This document shows, one piece after another, positions 1 to 8,416 of a stretch of 64,000 nucleotides of DNA. The translations under genes and the position numbers were made by a program. The notes below the pieces were generated by a model. That model was not told the origin of the DNA and made no database searches. It saw only the letters and a list, made by a program, of their open reading frames with translations. The stretch is from positions 1-64,000 of the forward strand of contig JAXHVA010000005.1 in assembly GCA_034189035.1 (NCBI GenBank), read 5' to 3'. Positions within the stretch are counted from its first letter, which is position 1. Every line of letters starts with the position of its first letter. This DNA comes from JAUXFK01 sp034189035. GTDB taxonomy: Bacteria; Desulfobacterota; UBA8473.

Positions 1-110
1 CGGGAATTTAATCGAACGTTTTAATTCCTGGTTGGGTTTGCTCACTGTAGTGGAGAACGAGATAAAAGAATATCAGTCGGGTGAAGTACTCTTGTTCGAT
101 TAAATTCCCG
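1..110. repeat. Palindromic foldback with 17-bp perfect inverted repeat at the window edge
   Basis: Positions 1-17 are the exact reverse complement of 94-110, with a 76-base loop. Reading the plus strand from position 2 gives an open peptide that starts GNLIERFNSWLG and runs to a stop at 104-106. Reading the minus strand of the other arm gives the same GNLIE, joined in frame to the gene at 8-736. The plus-strand peptide is the chemically plausible continuation of that protein; the minus-strand tail is not. The simplest reading is a polymerase or assembly foldback at a short inverted match (ATCGAAC against GTTCGAT). A natural inversion is possible but would not restore a full-length protein. 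Confidence 0.8.
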
Positions 111-736
111 CGTCGTACATAGTGAAATGGTTGAATGCGAACCTTCGGATTGCTTGCATAAACTTCCCTTAATTTCGGCGAACCAATAAGCACCAATTCT
201 ACACCTGGAAAGCGATGTATCAGACGCTGGCAAAAAACACTCGATATTGCTACATCCGCACCGATAGTGACCCTCGATAAGAGCAACACCTTTTTAGGAT
301 TTTTCGTTAATTGTTTTCTTCGATCGCTATTCGCTCGAATCGATTCGATTCGATCATAGATATGTTGCCGGGTCTGGAGTCCATACAATTTTAAATGCTG
401 ATCCAATTCCTCACATTGCGGGAGTTGGCGTAAAAAGGTGATCACTTGAGAGATGAGGCGATTATATGTTTCGGTTTGCAGTTCTTCGAAATCATCACAA
501 AGCTGTTCGATAACGATGCTAAACAATGCATCAGCAGCAATATTGTTGAGATCATCGTTGTCAAAATAAGTTGCCATTTCACACAGAAGATCAATATATT
601 CTGCGTCAAAGAGATCGCTGTAGAGATAACGGTCGAGAAAAGAAAGTGCCGTATGACGGGCAAGATGAGTTATCTCTTCTCTTTGGGCTTTTTTTCTCAG
701 TTTAATCCATCTTTTCCGATAATATTCCGGTCTCAT
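8..736 (-). CDS. GT9-like (heptosyltransferase-related) protein, 3' end disrupted by foldback
   Basis: No exact family name is assigned. The first 145 residues are helical and charged. From about residue 146 a Rossmann-like segment (VLLLSRVTIGADVAISS) followed by LVLIGSPKLREVYASNP resembles the N-terminal half of GT-B glycosyltransferases related to the ADP-heptose transferase family (GT9). The start ATG lies inside the end of the WaaF-like gene (35-bp overlap), so the two are probably co-translated. After residue GNLIE the reading frame enters the reversed arm of the 1-110 palindrome, so the last 28 or so residues are probably artificial. The true protein likely continues as encoded on the plus strand at 2-105 and beyond the window. 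Function in LPS or glycan synthesis is inferred from the neighbours. Confidence 0.6.
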   Translation of the reverse strand: MRPEYYRKRWIKLRKKAQREEITHLARHTALSFLDRYLYSDLFDAEYIDLLCEMATYFDNDDLNNIAADALFSIVIEQLCDDFEELQTETYNRLISQVITFLRQLPQCEELDQHLKLYGLQTRQHIYDRIESIRANSDRRKQLTKNPKKVLLLSRVTIGADVAISSVFCQRLIHRFPGVELVLIGSPKLREVYASNPKVRIQPFHYVRRGNLIEQEYFTRLIFFYLVLHYSEQTQPGIKTFD

Positions 737-1832
737 GATCGGCTTTTTCCCTCAATATTGATTTCACTTCGGCAAATACCATCTCAGGTGAAATCTCTAC
801 CATACATTGGTGCTTAGTTGGACAGATTCTTTTATGACAAGGCGAGCAAGGAATGTCCCGCCGAATAACCGATGTGAATTGAAGGTTAGTGGCAGTATAC
901 TCCGGATTGGTTGGTCCTATCAATACAACTGTGGGTACATCAAAGGCCACTGCATAATGACGCGGTCCCGTGTCGTTCGTCACCAAAAGAGCGCAGCGCC
1001 TTATTAGCGGTTTTAATTCAGCGAGATCAATTTTGTCAGGCCCTGTGTTGATAATCTCTGCCTTGGATGCTGCAACTATAGCCTCAGCGATCTCTTCTTC
1101 ACCAGGCCCGACAAAGAGGATTATCTTTGCCTTGAGCTGGCTTTGAACCATATCGGCTAATTTTGCAAAATACTTTATCGGCCAGCACTTGGATGCTCCA
1201 TAACTCGCACCAGGATTTAGACCAATGAGAAAATGATCATCCTCTATGCCATAATGGGCAAGCCGTTTGGCACAAAGGGCATCCAGCTCTGGTGTAGTAT
1301 AGAGTTTAGAGCATGGCGGCTCAGGCATGTCTAATTGTAAGTAACGGCACAACTCTAAATAGTATTCCTGCATTGGAATGGGCTTATAATCTTTCCCCTG
1401 TTTTTGGGGCTTGGGACCACCGGTTAAAAAATATCTTCTTAATAGATTTCTGCGGTAGCCGTATACCTTCGGAATACCCCACAATTTTGCTGTAATAAAG
1501 GAATGGTTAGAATTTGTAAGCAGTAATGCCATATCAGCATCGAGTTGTCTGACATCTTTAACAACCTTCCTCAATCCAGCGAGGGTTTTATCATTGCAGT
1601 CAATCACCTGATTAAACCATGGGCCGTGCTCGACAATGCCTCGCGCATAGCCTCTTACACAGGCAATAATAGTTGCTTCGGGGAAATTTAAACGGAGTGT
1701 TTCATAAACCGGAGATGCCATTACAATATCACCAACCCAATTTGGGAGGCGAATCACGATTATATTAACAGATTTTAGTGAAGGAATCATTTGTTCGTGT
1801 TTTTTATCCCACATCCAAGGAGTATGTAACAC
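702..1832 (-). CDS. waaF: ADP-heptose:LPS heptosyltransferase, WaaF-like (GT9)
   Basis: Transfers heptose from ADP-heptose to the inner core of lipopolysaccharide on the cytoplasmic face of the inner membrane. GT9 hallmarks are visible: RLPNWVGD near residues 28-35, NPGASYG near 206-212 (the usual heptosyltransferase II signature region) and TNDTGPRH near 285-292, followed by the SPCHKRICP cysteine motif common in this family. Length (about 360-376 aa) is normal. The start is uncertain: GTG at 1832, ATG at 1814 and ATG at 1790 are all in frame. The first two overlap the upstream radical SAM gene, and none has a strong ribosome binding site. The acceptor and whether it adds heptose I or II cannot be read from sequence alone. 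Confidence 0.85.
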   Translation of the reverse strand: MLHTPWMWDKKHEQMIPSLKSVNIIVIRLPNWVGDIVMASPVYETLRLNFPEATIIACVRGYARGIVEHGPWFNQVIDCNDKTLAGLRKVVKDVRQLDADMALLLTNSNHSFITAKLWGIPKVYGYRRNLLRRYFLTGGPKPQKQGKDYKPIPMQEYYLELCRYLQLDMPEPPCSKLYTTPELDALCAKRLAHYGIEDDHFLIGLNPGASYGASKCWPIKYFAKLADMVQSQLKAKIILFVGPGEEEIAEAIVAASKAEIINTGPDKIDLAELKPLIRRCALLVTNDTGPRHYAVAFDVPTVVLIGPTNPEYTATNLQFTSVIRRDIPCSPCHKRICPTKHQCMVEISPEMVFAEVKSILREKADHETGILSEKMD

Positions 1833-3375
1833 TTCTTACTTTTTCACCAGAAGCAATCTGCTCACGCTCTTGTTTGATATAGTCAGAGCGCACGCCCATC
1901 ACGTTGGAATAACGGATGGTATAGTGGAGGACATCCTTCTCTATTAAGTCTTCGGAAAGCTGGCGATCATAAGCAACCAATTTATCTTTTTCCATGAGCC
2001 AAGTATCCTGATCCATTGCCTCTATTTTGTGTACCAGTGCTTCATAGATAGGGCGACATTCCCAATCCGTAAGCGCATTGACATACCAATTACAGAGTTT
2101 TCCTACTTTATCCAAAAATAGATCGTAACCATCACCAAAATTTAAACAGGAACCATCAAAGTAATTGCCCATCCCTGTCATCTTATCCTTATCAATATAG
2201 GGCTTAGCAATCTCGTAGCTTGCAGTACCAGGAAATGGGAAAAAGAGGGCCCATCGAAAACGGCCCATCTTAACCTTTGCACAAAGTTCAAGGGTTTCCA
2301 TCAACTCGGTGTGGGTTTCACCAGGCAGGCCGATCATAATAAACGCAGAGGAATGAAGAAGATTTTTATGTGCAGCAGCAAAAGAGCCTTCGATTTGCTT
2401 ATTCGTCATATAACGGCGTAATACCTCACGCCTCACCCGGTCTGAACCTGACTCTAAGCCGAATTTTACTATAATACAGCCTGCTTTTTTCAGAGCAGCA
2501 GCTGACTTCTCGTCAAAGCAATTTACATGGCCATTGACGACAAAAGGCAAGTCAATACCATGTTCAATATACGCCCTGCAAAAGGCCTGTACGTATTGTT
2601 TTTTCAGTGTAAAAAGATCATCATCAAAGATGAAGGTGTTGATTTGAGGATATTCCCGTTTTAGATTTTTTAGCTCATCCATTATAATATCAATAGGGAA
2701 ATGACGCAGATAATCCTTTGCACTCTTTGCTGCCCCATCTTTAACATATTGATCCACAATCTCAAGGTTAAAACAGTATGTACATTTATAAGGGCAACCT
2801 CTGGAAGTCAGGATCCCCATCCAGCCGCGAGTCTGTGCCAAAATAGCGCTCATATCAAAGATGCTATAATCGAGTTGTGGTAAGGTCTCCAAATCTGGGA
2901 ATGGTGCTACTTTGTTCACTACGGGCTTGCCATCTCGCCACATTCTCAAATTGGGTATCTCTTCGGTTGGATGACCATACTCAAGGGCGTCCATCAACTC
3001 TAAGAGGGCATATTCACCTTCGCCGACACAGATATAATCGAATAGGTGAGTGTTTTGTACTTCATCCGGGACCATGGTACAATGGACACCACCAATAATC
3101 TGTACTAAATCTGGAAAAGCCTTTCGGATCGCTATACTCTGCTCTTCAATCCATGGCATTTGCTGAGTCATCGCAGAAAACCCAATCAAACCAGGCTTTT
3201 CCATCTCAATTAATCTGATAATCTCATAGTTGCTGGGGATTCCTTTATACTTCTCTGATACATGGAGCAATTTAAACTGGTGGCCGTTGGAATTTAATAC
3301 CCCTGCAATAGAAGCAAGGCCGTGGTTCGTACCAAGAACAGAATCAATCTGAGGATAGATCAACAGTATCTTCAT
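1804..3375 (-). CDS. B12-binding-domain radical SAM protein
   Basis: A 523-residue protein with an N-terminal cobalamin-binding-type Rossmann domain (about residues 1-140, including IIGGVHCT and VGEGEYALLELM) and a radical SAM core. The iron-sulfur motif CPYKCTYC places ligands at Cys194, Cys198 and Cys201. The family (BchE, HpnP, HpnR and many orphan members) does methylations and other radical chemistry, often on lipids, cofactors or cell-envelope compounds. The classic DxHxxG cobalamin ligand motif is not evident in the N-terminal domain, so B12 binding is not certain. It lies immediately upstream of, and overlaps, the heptosyltransferase gene, so a role in envelope or lipid modification is likely. 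The substrate is unknown. Confidence 0.8.
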   Translation of the reverse strand: MKILLIYPQIDSVLGTNHGLASIAGVLNSNGHQFKLLHVSEKYKGIPSNYEIIRLIEMEKPGLIGFSAMTQQMPWIEEQSIAIRKAFPDLVQIIGGVHCTMVPDEVQNTHLFDYICVGEGEYALLELMDALEYGHPTEEIPNLRMWRDGKPVVNKVAPFPDLETLPQLDYSIFDMSAILAQTRGWMGILTSRGCPYKCTYCFNLEIVDQYVKDGAAKSAKDYLRHFPIDIIMDELKNLKREYPQINTFIFDDDLFTLKKQYVQAFCRAYIEHGIDLPFVVNGHVNCFDEKSAAALKKAGCIIVKFGLESGSDRVRREVLRRYMTNKQIEGSFAAAHKNLLHSSAFIMIGLPGETHTELMETLELCAKVKMGRFRWALFFPFPGTASYEIAKPYIDKDKMTGMGNYFDGSCLNFGDGYDLFLDKVGKLCNWYVNALTDWECRPIYEALVHKIEAMDQDTWLMEKDKLVAYDRQLSEDLIEKDVLHYTIRYSNVMGVRSDYIKQEREQIASGEKVRSVTYSLDVG

Positions 3376-4025
3376 TTTAGAGGGGGGTTATCTGAGCCTG
3401 TTTTTTTTGTAGTTTTAAGTCGTTTTAAGAATTAAACGTGGTTTATCGTTTGAAATTATCTGTAAAAAAGATACCTAATACAATAAAGAAGTATAAGCAA
3501 GCAAACCTTGTGTTGTCAAGCATAAGTTCCAAAGAAGATTGTTTATAAAGAGTTTAGCTTTTTCAAAGCCTGTTGATACTTTTTTATTTCATAGCAATAC
3601 AATGATACGATTTTTTGATGGTCTTATGCTCTGTTATACGAACAAAAATTCTTGTAATGATTATGAAAACTTGAGCTAGACGTGAAAAAAACCATGTAAA
3701 CATGATAACAGATCAACGACGTTTGGTTTTTTTAGGTCAAAAGAGGGGATATGGTTTCAATGATTTCGTCTTAATAGAGCAAAGCAATAAGGAGTATATT
3801 CTTTTGTATGTAAAAATGAATATCTTACTCAAACTCTGTATTTGTCTAATTGGAAATTTTTTGATTGATAAAGTCCAGATATCGGATTTCTTTTTATAAT
3901 GTGTTATCTATACAGTTTTACTTTACGAACCTATAGAGGCTCCTTTTTGTGAGAGGCTACGCCTCCTCTTCACAGAAGTCCATTGAGATTCTTTCTCTTC
4001 CTCATCGAGGGTTCTATTTTATTAT
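3376..4025. other. Gene-free stretch of about 650 bp
   Basis: AT-rich sequence between the radical SAM start and the tRNA 3' end. One 65-codon plus-strand frame (3702-3899) exists, but it has no ribosome binding site and low-complexity hydrophobic composition, so it is not called. A small hairpin lies at 3949-3973: an inner GAGGC/GCCTC stem with a three-base loop and an outer GTGA/TCAC stem with a bulge. It sits downstream of the tRNA on the minus strand but has no T-run that would make it a convincing terminator. Nothing else was recognised. Confidence 0.5.
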
Positions 4026-4101
4026 TGGTGGGCGATGTGGGATTCGAACCCACGGCTTCTGGTTCCGGAGACCAACGCTCTATCCCCTGAGCTAATCGCC
4101 C
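4026..4101 (-). tRNA. tRNA-Arg (anticodon CCG), CCA encoded
   Basis: Read on the minus strand, the acceptor stem GGGCGAT (from 4101) pairs with ATCGCCC, the D arm is GCTC/GAGC, and the anticodon arm TTGGT-CTCCGGA-ACCAG shows anticodon CCG. The T arm is GTGGG-TTCGAAT-CCCAC. The 3' end carries discriminator A followed by an encoded CCA at 4026-4028. All four arms close, so this is a complete functional cloverleaf reading CGG codons. It is followed by the gene-free 3376-4025 stretch on its 3' side; no integrase gene is nearby. Confidence 0.95.
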
Positions 4102-4118
4102 TTTTTTATTTGCTGATA

Positions 4119-5507
4119 TTAACTCTTTTTAGTATTAAAGTCAATGCCTGAGTTCATCTTATTCAGAGAAGTCTTTGCTTTGAGAGCGAACCGCCTTACT
4201 TGTTCCATGATTCTCCCTTCGTCGATCGTCGTAAGCTTTCTGTCTTTTAAAATCAACTTCCCATTGATAATAACGGTTTTTACATCTGACCCATTTACAC
4301 AATACACCAAGTGAGAATATATATTAAAGAGGGGTGTAAGATGAGGCTGATTCATATCGATTATTATAATATCTGCCTTTTTCCCCACTTCTATTGTACC
4401 AACCTTTTGACTGAGTCCCAAAACTTTTGCACTTCCTCGGGTTGCCATTTTCACAACCTGTCTTGCATTCATTATAGTTGGGTTACCCCTTATGACCTTA
4501 TGGAGTTTTGCAGTTGTGTCCATCTCTTGAAACATGTCGAGATTATTGTTGCTGGCACCTCCATCTGTCCCCAGACCAACAGGAATCCCTCTTGATATAA
4601 AATCCGGAACAGGGGCTACTCCTGATGCCAATTTCATGTTGCTCTCAGGATTGTGTATGATCTTTACACCATACTCTTTTAATATATCTATCTCATTATC
4701 CTCCAGATAGACACAATGGTTTGCTATGAGATTCTCATCCAAGACACCCAACTTTTTTAAATAGTTGACTGGAGATATACCATATTTTTCTCTTATTTGT
4801 TGAACTTCTCCTAGCGTTTCACTAAGATGTATAAGAAAGAATACATTGTGCTTTTTGGAAAGTTCTTTCGACTCTTTAAGGGTTTGTGATGAACAGGTAT
4901 AAAGGGAATGGCAAAAGACAGCAGGAGATATAAGGTTGTTTTTTTTATGTCTTATAATGTAATTCTCGGCATTTTTGACATTCTCTTCAGGGTTCTTTAC
5001 ATCAGGGGTTGGGAAATCGATAACCCCCTGAGCCAGGATGGCCCTCATGCCCGCTTCTTTGACCGCCTGAAAAGCCTGATCCTCAAAGAAATACCCATCA
5101 CAGAAAGTGGTTGTGCCTGATTTGATCATCTCGGCACATGCAAGCATGGTTCCGTAATAAACCAGTTCTTCGTTTACATTGAGGGATTCTGCAGGAAAGA
5201 TATGGTTGTGTAACCAATCCATCAAAGGAAGGTCGTCAGCCAGTCCTCTGAAACAAACCATTGCTGCATGGGTATGCGCATTTATAAGCCCAGGCATAAC
5301 AACACAACCTTTGGCATCAATGACCTCCTTTGCTTCGATAGAGAGGTCTTTTCCTTTTTCTAGTCTAAAGATGCCAACTATGGTGTCCTCTTTTATGCCA
5401 ATCGCGCAGTCTTCAATTTTTTTATGATTCGTACACAGGGTAAGTGCAGTTCCCCCTTTGATAAGAACATCAACTTTTTCATTAAAATGGCTTGTAACTT
5501 TCTTCAT
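4119..5507 (-). CDS. mtaD: 5-methylthioadenosine/S-adenosylhomocysteine deaminase (amidohydrolase)
   Basis: A cytosolic metal-dependent amidohydrolase that deaminates adenosine-type nucleosides (MTA, SAH, possibly 5'-deoxyadenosine) to the inosine forms. The metal site is visible: NAHTH (His78, His80), IHLSE (His227, Glu230), a further His at about 285, and GTDG with Asp315. The composite N- and C-terminal beta-sandwich is present (MPGLINAHTH after a beta-rich start; VNGSDVKTVIINGKLIL at the end). Length of 462 aa is normal for the MtaD/TrzN-like group. It is transcribed divergently from the purine permease and lies close to apt, MTA phosphorylase and nucleoside phosphorylase, which supports the MTA/SAH assignment over other chlorohydrolase-like activities. 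The exact substrate is inferred. Confidence 0.85.
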   Translation of the reverse strand: MKKVTSHFNEKVDVLIKGGTALTLCTNHKKIEDCAIGIKEDTIVGIFRLEKGKDLSIEAKEVIDAKGCVVMPGLINAHTHAAMVCFRGLADDLPLMDWLHNHIFPAESLNVNEELVYYGTMLACAEMIKSGTTTFCDGYFFEDQAFQAVKEAGMRAILAQGVIDFPTPDVKNPEENVKNAENYIIRHKKNNLISPAVFCHSLYTCSSQTLKESKELSKKHNVFFLIHLSETLGEVQQIREKYGISPVNYLKKLGVLDENLIANHCVYLEDNEIDILKEYGVKIIHNPESNMKLASGVAPVPDFISRGIPVGLGTDGGASNNNLDMFQEMDTTAKLHKVIRGNPTIMNARQVVKMATRGSAKVLGLSQKVGTIEVGKKADIIIIDMNQPHLTPLFNIYSHLVYCVNGSDVKTVIINGKLILKDRKLTTIDEGRIMEQVRRFALKAKTSLNKMNSGIDFNTKKS

Positions 5508-5521
5508 AACATTCTATATTT

Positions 5522-5550
5522 TTGTATATTTTTTATACTTATATTATACA
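5522..5550 (+). promoter_or_regulatory. Candidate sigma-70-type promoter for the purine permease
   Basis: TTGTAT at 5522-5527 and TATACA at 5545-5550, separated by 17 bases, lie 50 bases upstream of the permease ATG in the divergent intergenic region. Both hexamers match the consensus at four or five positions, but the region is so AT-rich that chance matches are common. No purine riboswitch core was recognised between this site and the start codon. Confidence 0.3.
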
Positions 5551-5600
5551 GCAAATTGAGGACTTGTAAACCAATCGTTTCAATCAAAGGGGTGCAAAGA

Positions 5601-6926
5601 ATGGATAATTTTTTTGAGTTCAAAAAGAACAAGACAAATTTAAAGACCGAAGTTATTGCAGGGATTACAACCTTTATGGCTACGATGTATATCATCGTTA
5701 TAAATCCGGCTATCCTCAGTAATGCTGGGATGCCTTTTAGCGGAGTTCTGACCGCAACAGTATTGGCGAGTGCTTTTACCAGTATTATGATGGGTATCTA
5801 TGCAAAAAATCCTATCGTCCTTGCGCCAGGGATGGGCATAAATGCCTTTTTCGCCTTTACTGTTGTCATAGGTATGGGAGTCCCTTGGGAAACGGCTTTG
5901 GGAGCTGTCTTTTGGGCAGGGATTTTTTTCCTTTTACTTTCCATCTCGAATGTCAGGGCCAAGATATTAATGGCAATCCCGAAGCAGTTACGCTTTGGGA
6001 TCGCTTCTGGGATCGGATTGTTTATTGCTTTGATCGGATTTAAAAATGCTGGTTTTATCGTTCAAAATGATGCAACGCTTATCAGCCGTGGCCCTTTAAA
6101 TGAAATAACGCTTACCTTTTTGGCAGGTTTTTTCATAACGTCAATATTGGTTGTAAAGCGTTTCAAGGGAGCACTTATTCTGGGTATTATTGTTACCACA
6201 TTGCTCTGTATTCCTATCGGACGACTTTGGGGCGAAGCAGCGGCTGTCAATCATACCAATGCAGCGGTAGTAACATGGCAGGGGTTTGTTGACGCTCCGG
6301 ATTTCAGCATACTTTTCAAACTCGACCTTTTCGGATCTTTAAAACTGGCATTGTTTCCTGTAATTTTTACGATTCTATTTACAGACATGTTCGATACGAT
6401 CGCCACTTTTATGGGAGTCGCAGAAGCTGGCAACCTAACCGATGAATCAGGTGACCCGCGCAATATGAAAGAATCATTAACAGTGGATTCTATAGGTACC
6501 GTAATATCCGGAATTTTCGGTACAAGCCCCACGACCAGCTACATTGAATCAGCCACAGGGGTAGAGGAGGGGGGTCGAACAGGTCTTGTAGCAGTTATCT
6601 CCGGCCTCTTGTTCTTGCCTTTCATGTTTCTTTCACCTTTGCTTTCTATTGTTCCTATAATTGCCACTGCACCTGCTTTAGTATTGGTGGGTGTCTTTAT
6701 GATGAGGCCGATTTTAAAGATACATTGGGATAAGTTTGATGATGCGATTCCTGCTTTTTTGAGTCTTGTTTTAATCCCATTGACGTATTCTATTACTCAA
6801 GGCATAGTTTGGGGTTTTTTAAGCTGGATGCTGATAAAGCTGTTTTCAGGGAAATACGAAGATCTGACTCCAATGATCTTTGTAATCAATATCTTTGGCA
6901 TTTTGGCGTTGGTTTTAGGAAAATAG
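5601..6926 (+). CDS. pbuG: NCS2-family purine (hypoxanthine/guanine) permease, AzgA/PbuG type
   Basis: An integral inner-membrane symporter of about 12 to 14 helices importing purine bases. The AzgA/PbuG subgroup signature is present: TEVIAGITTFMATMYIIVIN near the start, then APGMGINAFFAF and TDMFDTIATFMGVAEAG, and a GTSPTTSYIESATGVEEGG motif. The ATG at 5601 is chosen because AAAGGGGTG lies 8 bases upstream and the protein (441 aa) then has normal length; an upstream in-frame extension to 5424 would overlap the divergent deaminase gene and is not believed. It ends 7 bases from the convergent apt gene. Its neighbours link import of hypoxanthine, adenine or guanine to salvage by apt and the phosphorylases. 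Confidence 0.9.
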   Translation: MDNFFEFKKNKTNLKTEVIAGITTFMATMYIIVINPAILSNAGMPFSGVLTATVLASAFTSIMMGIYAKNPIVLAPGMGINAFFAFTVVIGMGVPWETALGAVFWAGIFFLLLSISNVRAKILMAIPKQLRFGIASGIGLFIALIGFKNAGFIVQNDATLISRGPLNEITLTFLAGFFITSILVVKRFKGALILGIIVTTLLCIPIGRLWGEAAAVNHTNAAVVTWQGFVDAPDFSILFKLDLFGSLKLALFPVIFTILFTDMFDTIATFMGVAEAGNLTDESGDPRNMKESLTVDSIGTVISGIFGTSPTTSYIESATGVEEGGRTGLVAVISGLLFLPFMFLSPLLSIVPIIATAPALVLVGVFMMRPILKIHWDKFDDAIPAFLSLVLIPLTYSITQGIVWGFLSWMLIKLFSGKYEDLTPMIFVINIFGILALVLGK

Positions 6927-6933
6927 AGATCTT

Positions 6934-7455
6934 CTATTCTCCTTCGAACTCTGTTAATACAAATATATTATAGCCTTTTATCTTTTCCCTGCCTTTTAAA
7001 TCTGGCAGTTCAATCAAAAAGGCACACTCGACAATCTCGGCTCCGAGCTTTTCTGCCAGTTTTATCGCTGCGCAAATAGTGCCGCCAGTTGCAATCAAAT
7101 CATCGACTATGAGGACTCTCTCTCCCTTTTTGATTGCATCCTCATGCATTTCAACAACATTTTTACCATACTCAAGTGTATACTCTTCGCTGATTGTTCT
7201 ATAAGGCAACTTCCCTTTCTTTCTCACCGGGATAAACCCTGTATTGAGCTTATAGGCAAGAACTGCACCGAAGATAAATCCTCTTGCGTCAATTCCAACA
7301 ACCTTGTCAATATTCATGTCTTTGTAACGATTGTACAGTTCATCACATGCATGTCTGAATGCATCAGGGTCCTGCATAAGTGTTGTTATGTCTCTGAACA
7401 TAACACCTTCAATCGGCCAGTTTGGAACAGCCCTTATCTTCTCCTTTAGATCCAC
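6934..7455 (-). CDS. apt: Adenine phosphoribosyltransferase
   Basis: Makes AMP from adenine and PRPP in the cytosol. The family start pattern (DLKEKIRAVPNWPIEGVMF, then RDITTLM) and the PRPP-binding loop VLIVDDLIATGGT near residues 114-126 are clear. A GTG at 7455 is preferred over the longer GTG at 7464, because GAGG lies 8 bases before the former, and known Apt proteins begin MDLK. The resulting 173 aa is the standard length. It is only a few bases downstream of the MTA phosphorylase gene, so adenine released by that enzyme can be used at once. Confidence 0.93.
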   Translation of the reverse strand: MDLKEKIRAVPNWPIEGVMFRDITTLMQDPDAFRHACDELYNRYKDMNIDKVVGIDARGFIFGAVLAYKLNTGFIPVRKKGKLPYRTISEEYTLEYGKNVVEMHEDAIKKGERVLIVDDLIATGGTICAAIKLAEKLGAEIVECAFLIELPDLKGREKIKGYNIFVLTEFEGE

Positions 7456-7469
7456 AATACGCACCTCGA

Positions 7470-8216
7470 TTATTTTATTTTAGAAATAACTTTTATCAGA
7501 AGCTTCTTAACCCTTTCTGCATTCATATTGAAGACCTCTGTGATTTCTTCCCATGAAACCGGTTTTTCATCCTCTTTCCAACAGTCATAATCCGTTGACA
7601 TTGCAACAACTGCATATGGAATACCGGTTTCGTTTGCCAATATCGCTTCAGGGGCTACCGACATGTTTATAATATCCGCCCCCCATAGCCTGAACATTTT
7701 CGACTCTGCCCTTGTTGAGAATCTTGGCCCCTCTATTGTGATTACAGTGCCCCCATTGTGTGTCTTAAAACCAAGTTCTGTTGAAGTCTCATATAATGCA
7801 CTACGCAGCCCAATATCAAACGGATCTGCCATGGGGGTATGTCTCGCTTCATCTTTAAATGATTCATAGAAGGTTATCTTCCTGTGTCTTGTAAAATCTA
7901 TGAACTGATCGACAATTATAAAGTCACCCCTTTCGACCTCTTCTTTCAGACTGCCACAAGCGGTTGTTGCAATGATATGAGTAACCCCCTGGTCCTTCAA
8001 TGCCCTTATATTTGCCCTATAATTGACAAGCGTAGGGCTAAACTGGTGTTTTTTCCCATGCCTAGCAAGAAGTACAACATCGACAGCACCTATCTTTCCA
8101 ACAGTTAATGGAGAAGAGGGTGTTCCATAATCTGTTTCAACAACTATCTCATTTGGACACTTAATAATATCTGGGTCATCCAGACCGGAGCCTCCAATAA
8201 TCCCTACCTTAACCAT
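7470..8216 (-). CDS. mtnP: S-methyl-5'-thioadenosine phosphorylase (MTAP family)
   Basis: Cleaves MTA with phosphate to adenine and methylthioribose-1-phosphate. Visible family features are IIGGSGL near the start, LLARHGKKHQFSPTLVNYRANI (phosphate and sugar site), TTACGSL, ITIEGPRFSTRAES, MSVAPEAILA and the adenine-selective STDYDCW motif. The conserved Asp residues of the last motif favour adenosine substrates over inosine-type substrates, although MTI phosphorylases in the same family look similar. The ATG at 8216 has AAGGAG nine bases upstream. It is co-directional with apt and punA. With MtaD nearby, either MTA or methylthioinosine could be the true substrate. Confidence 0.88.
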   Translation of the reverse strand: MVKVGIIGGSGLDDPDIIKCPNEIVVETDYGTPSSPLTVGKIGAVDVVLLARHGKKHQFSPTLVNYRANIRALKDQGVTHIIATTACGSLKEEVERGDFIIVDQFIDFTRHRKITFYESFKDEARHTPMADPFDIGLRSALYETSTELGFKTHNGGTVITIEGPRFSTRAESKMFRLWGADIINMSVAPEAILANETGIPYAVVAMSTDYDCWKEDEKPVSWEEITEVFNMNAERVKKLLIKVISKIK

Positions 8217-8416
8217 CAGTCATTACTCCTTTATTTTTAATTAAATGGTTATTGATTTCGCTCCGAAAATATTATGGCTAACGTCTCGATTCTAAAAAAA
8301 GAGAGACGAAAGCTGTTTGATAAATTCTTAAAAATTATATCCCTTTAATTAATTAACATGAAATTTCTTTTATTCGGAGTTAACTCAATAGTTATTTTTA
8401 ATTATTTTCATCATTT

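Noticed and set aside
1..110. The 17-bp inverted repeat as a site-specific invertible switch
   Set aside because: Inverting the loop makes the frame read GNLIERF but still stops at the other arm (FD then TAA), so neither orientation gives a complete gene, and no recombinase gene is near.
446..817. Plus-strand open frame of 123 codons opposite the GT9-like gene
   Set aside because: It is a shadow of the minus-strand gene with no ribosome binding site and no recognisable domain.
3702..3899. 65-codon plus-strand frame in the gene-free stretch
   Set aside because: No ribosome binding site and a hydrophobic low-information sequence that ends in AT-rich DNA.
5424..5600. Upstream extension of the purine permease
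   Set aside because: It overlaps the divergent deaminase gene, lacks family similarity, and the ATG at 5601 has AAAGGGGTG before it.
5508..5600. Purine riboswitch before the permease
   Set aside because: The region is under 100 bp and no conserved three-way-junction core was seen.
8377..8386. 10-base palindrome GAGTTAACTC
   Set aside because: Single AT-rich palindrome with no second copy or regulator; chance is likely.
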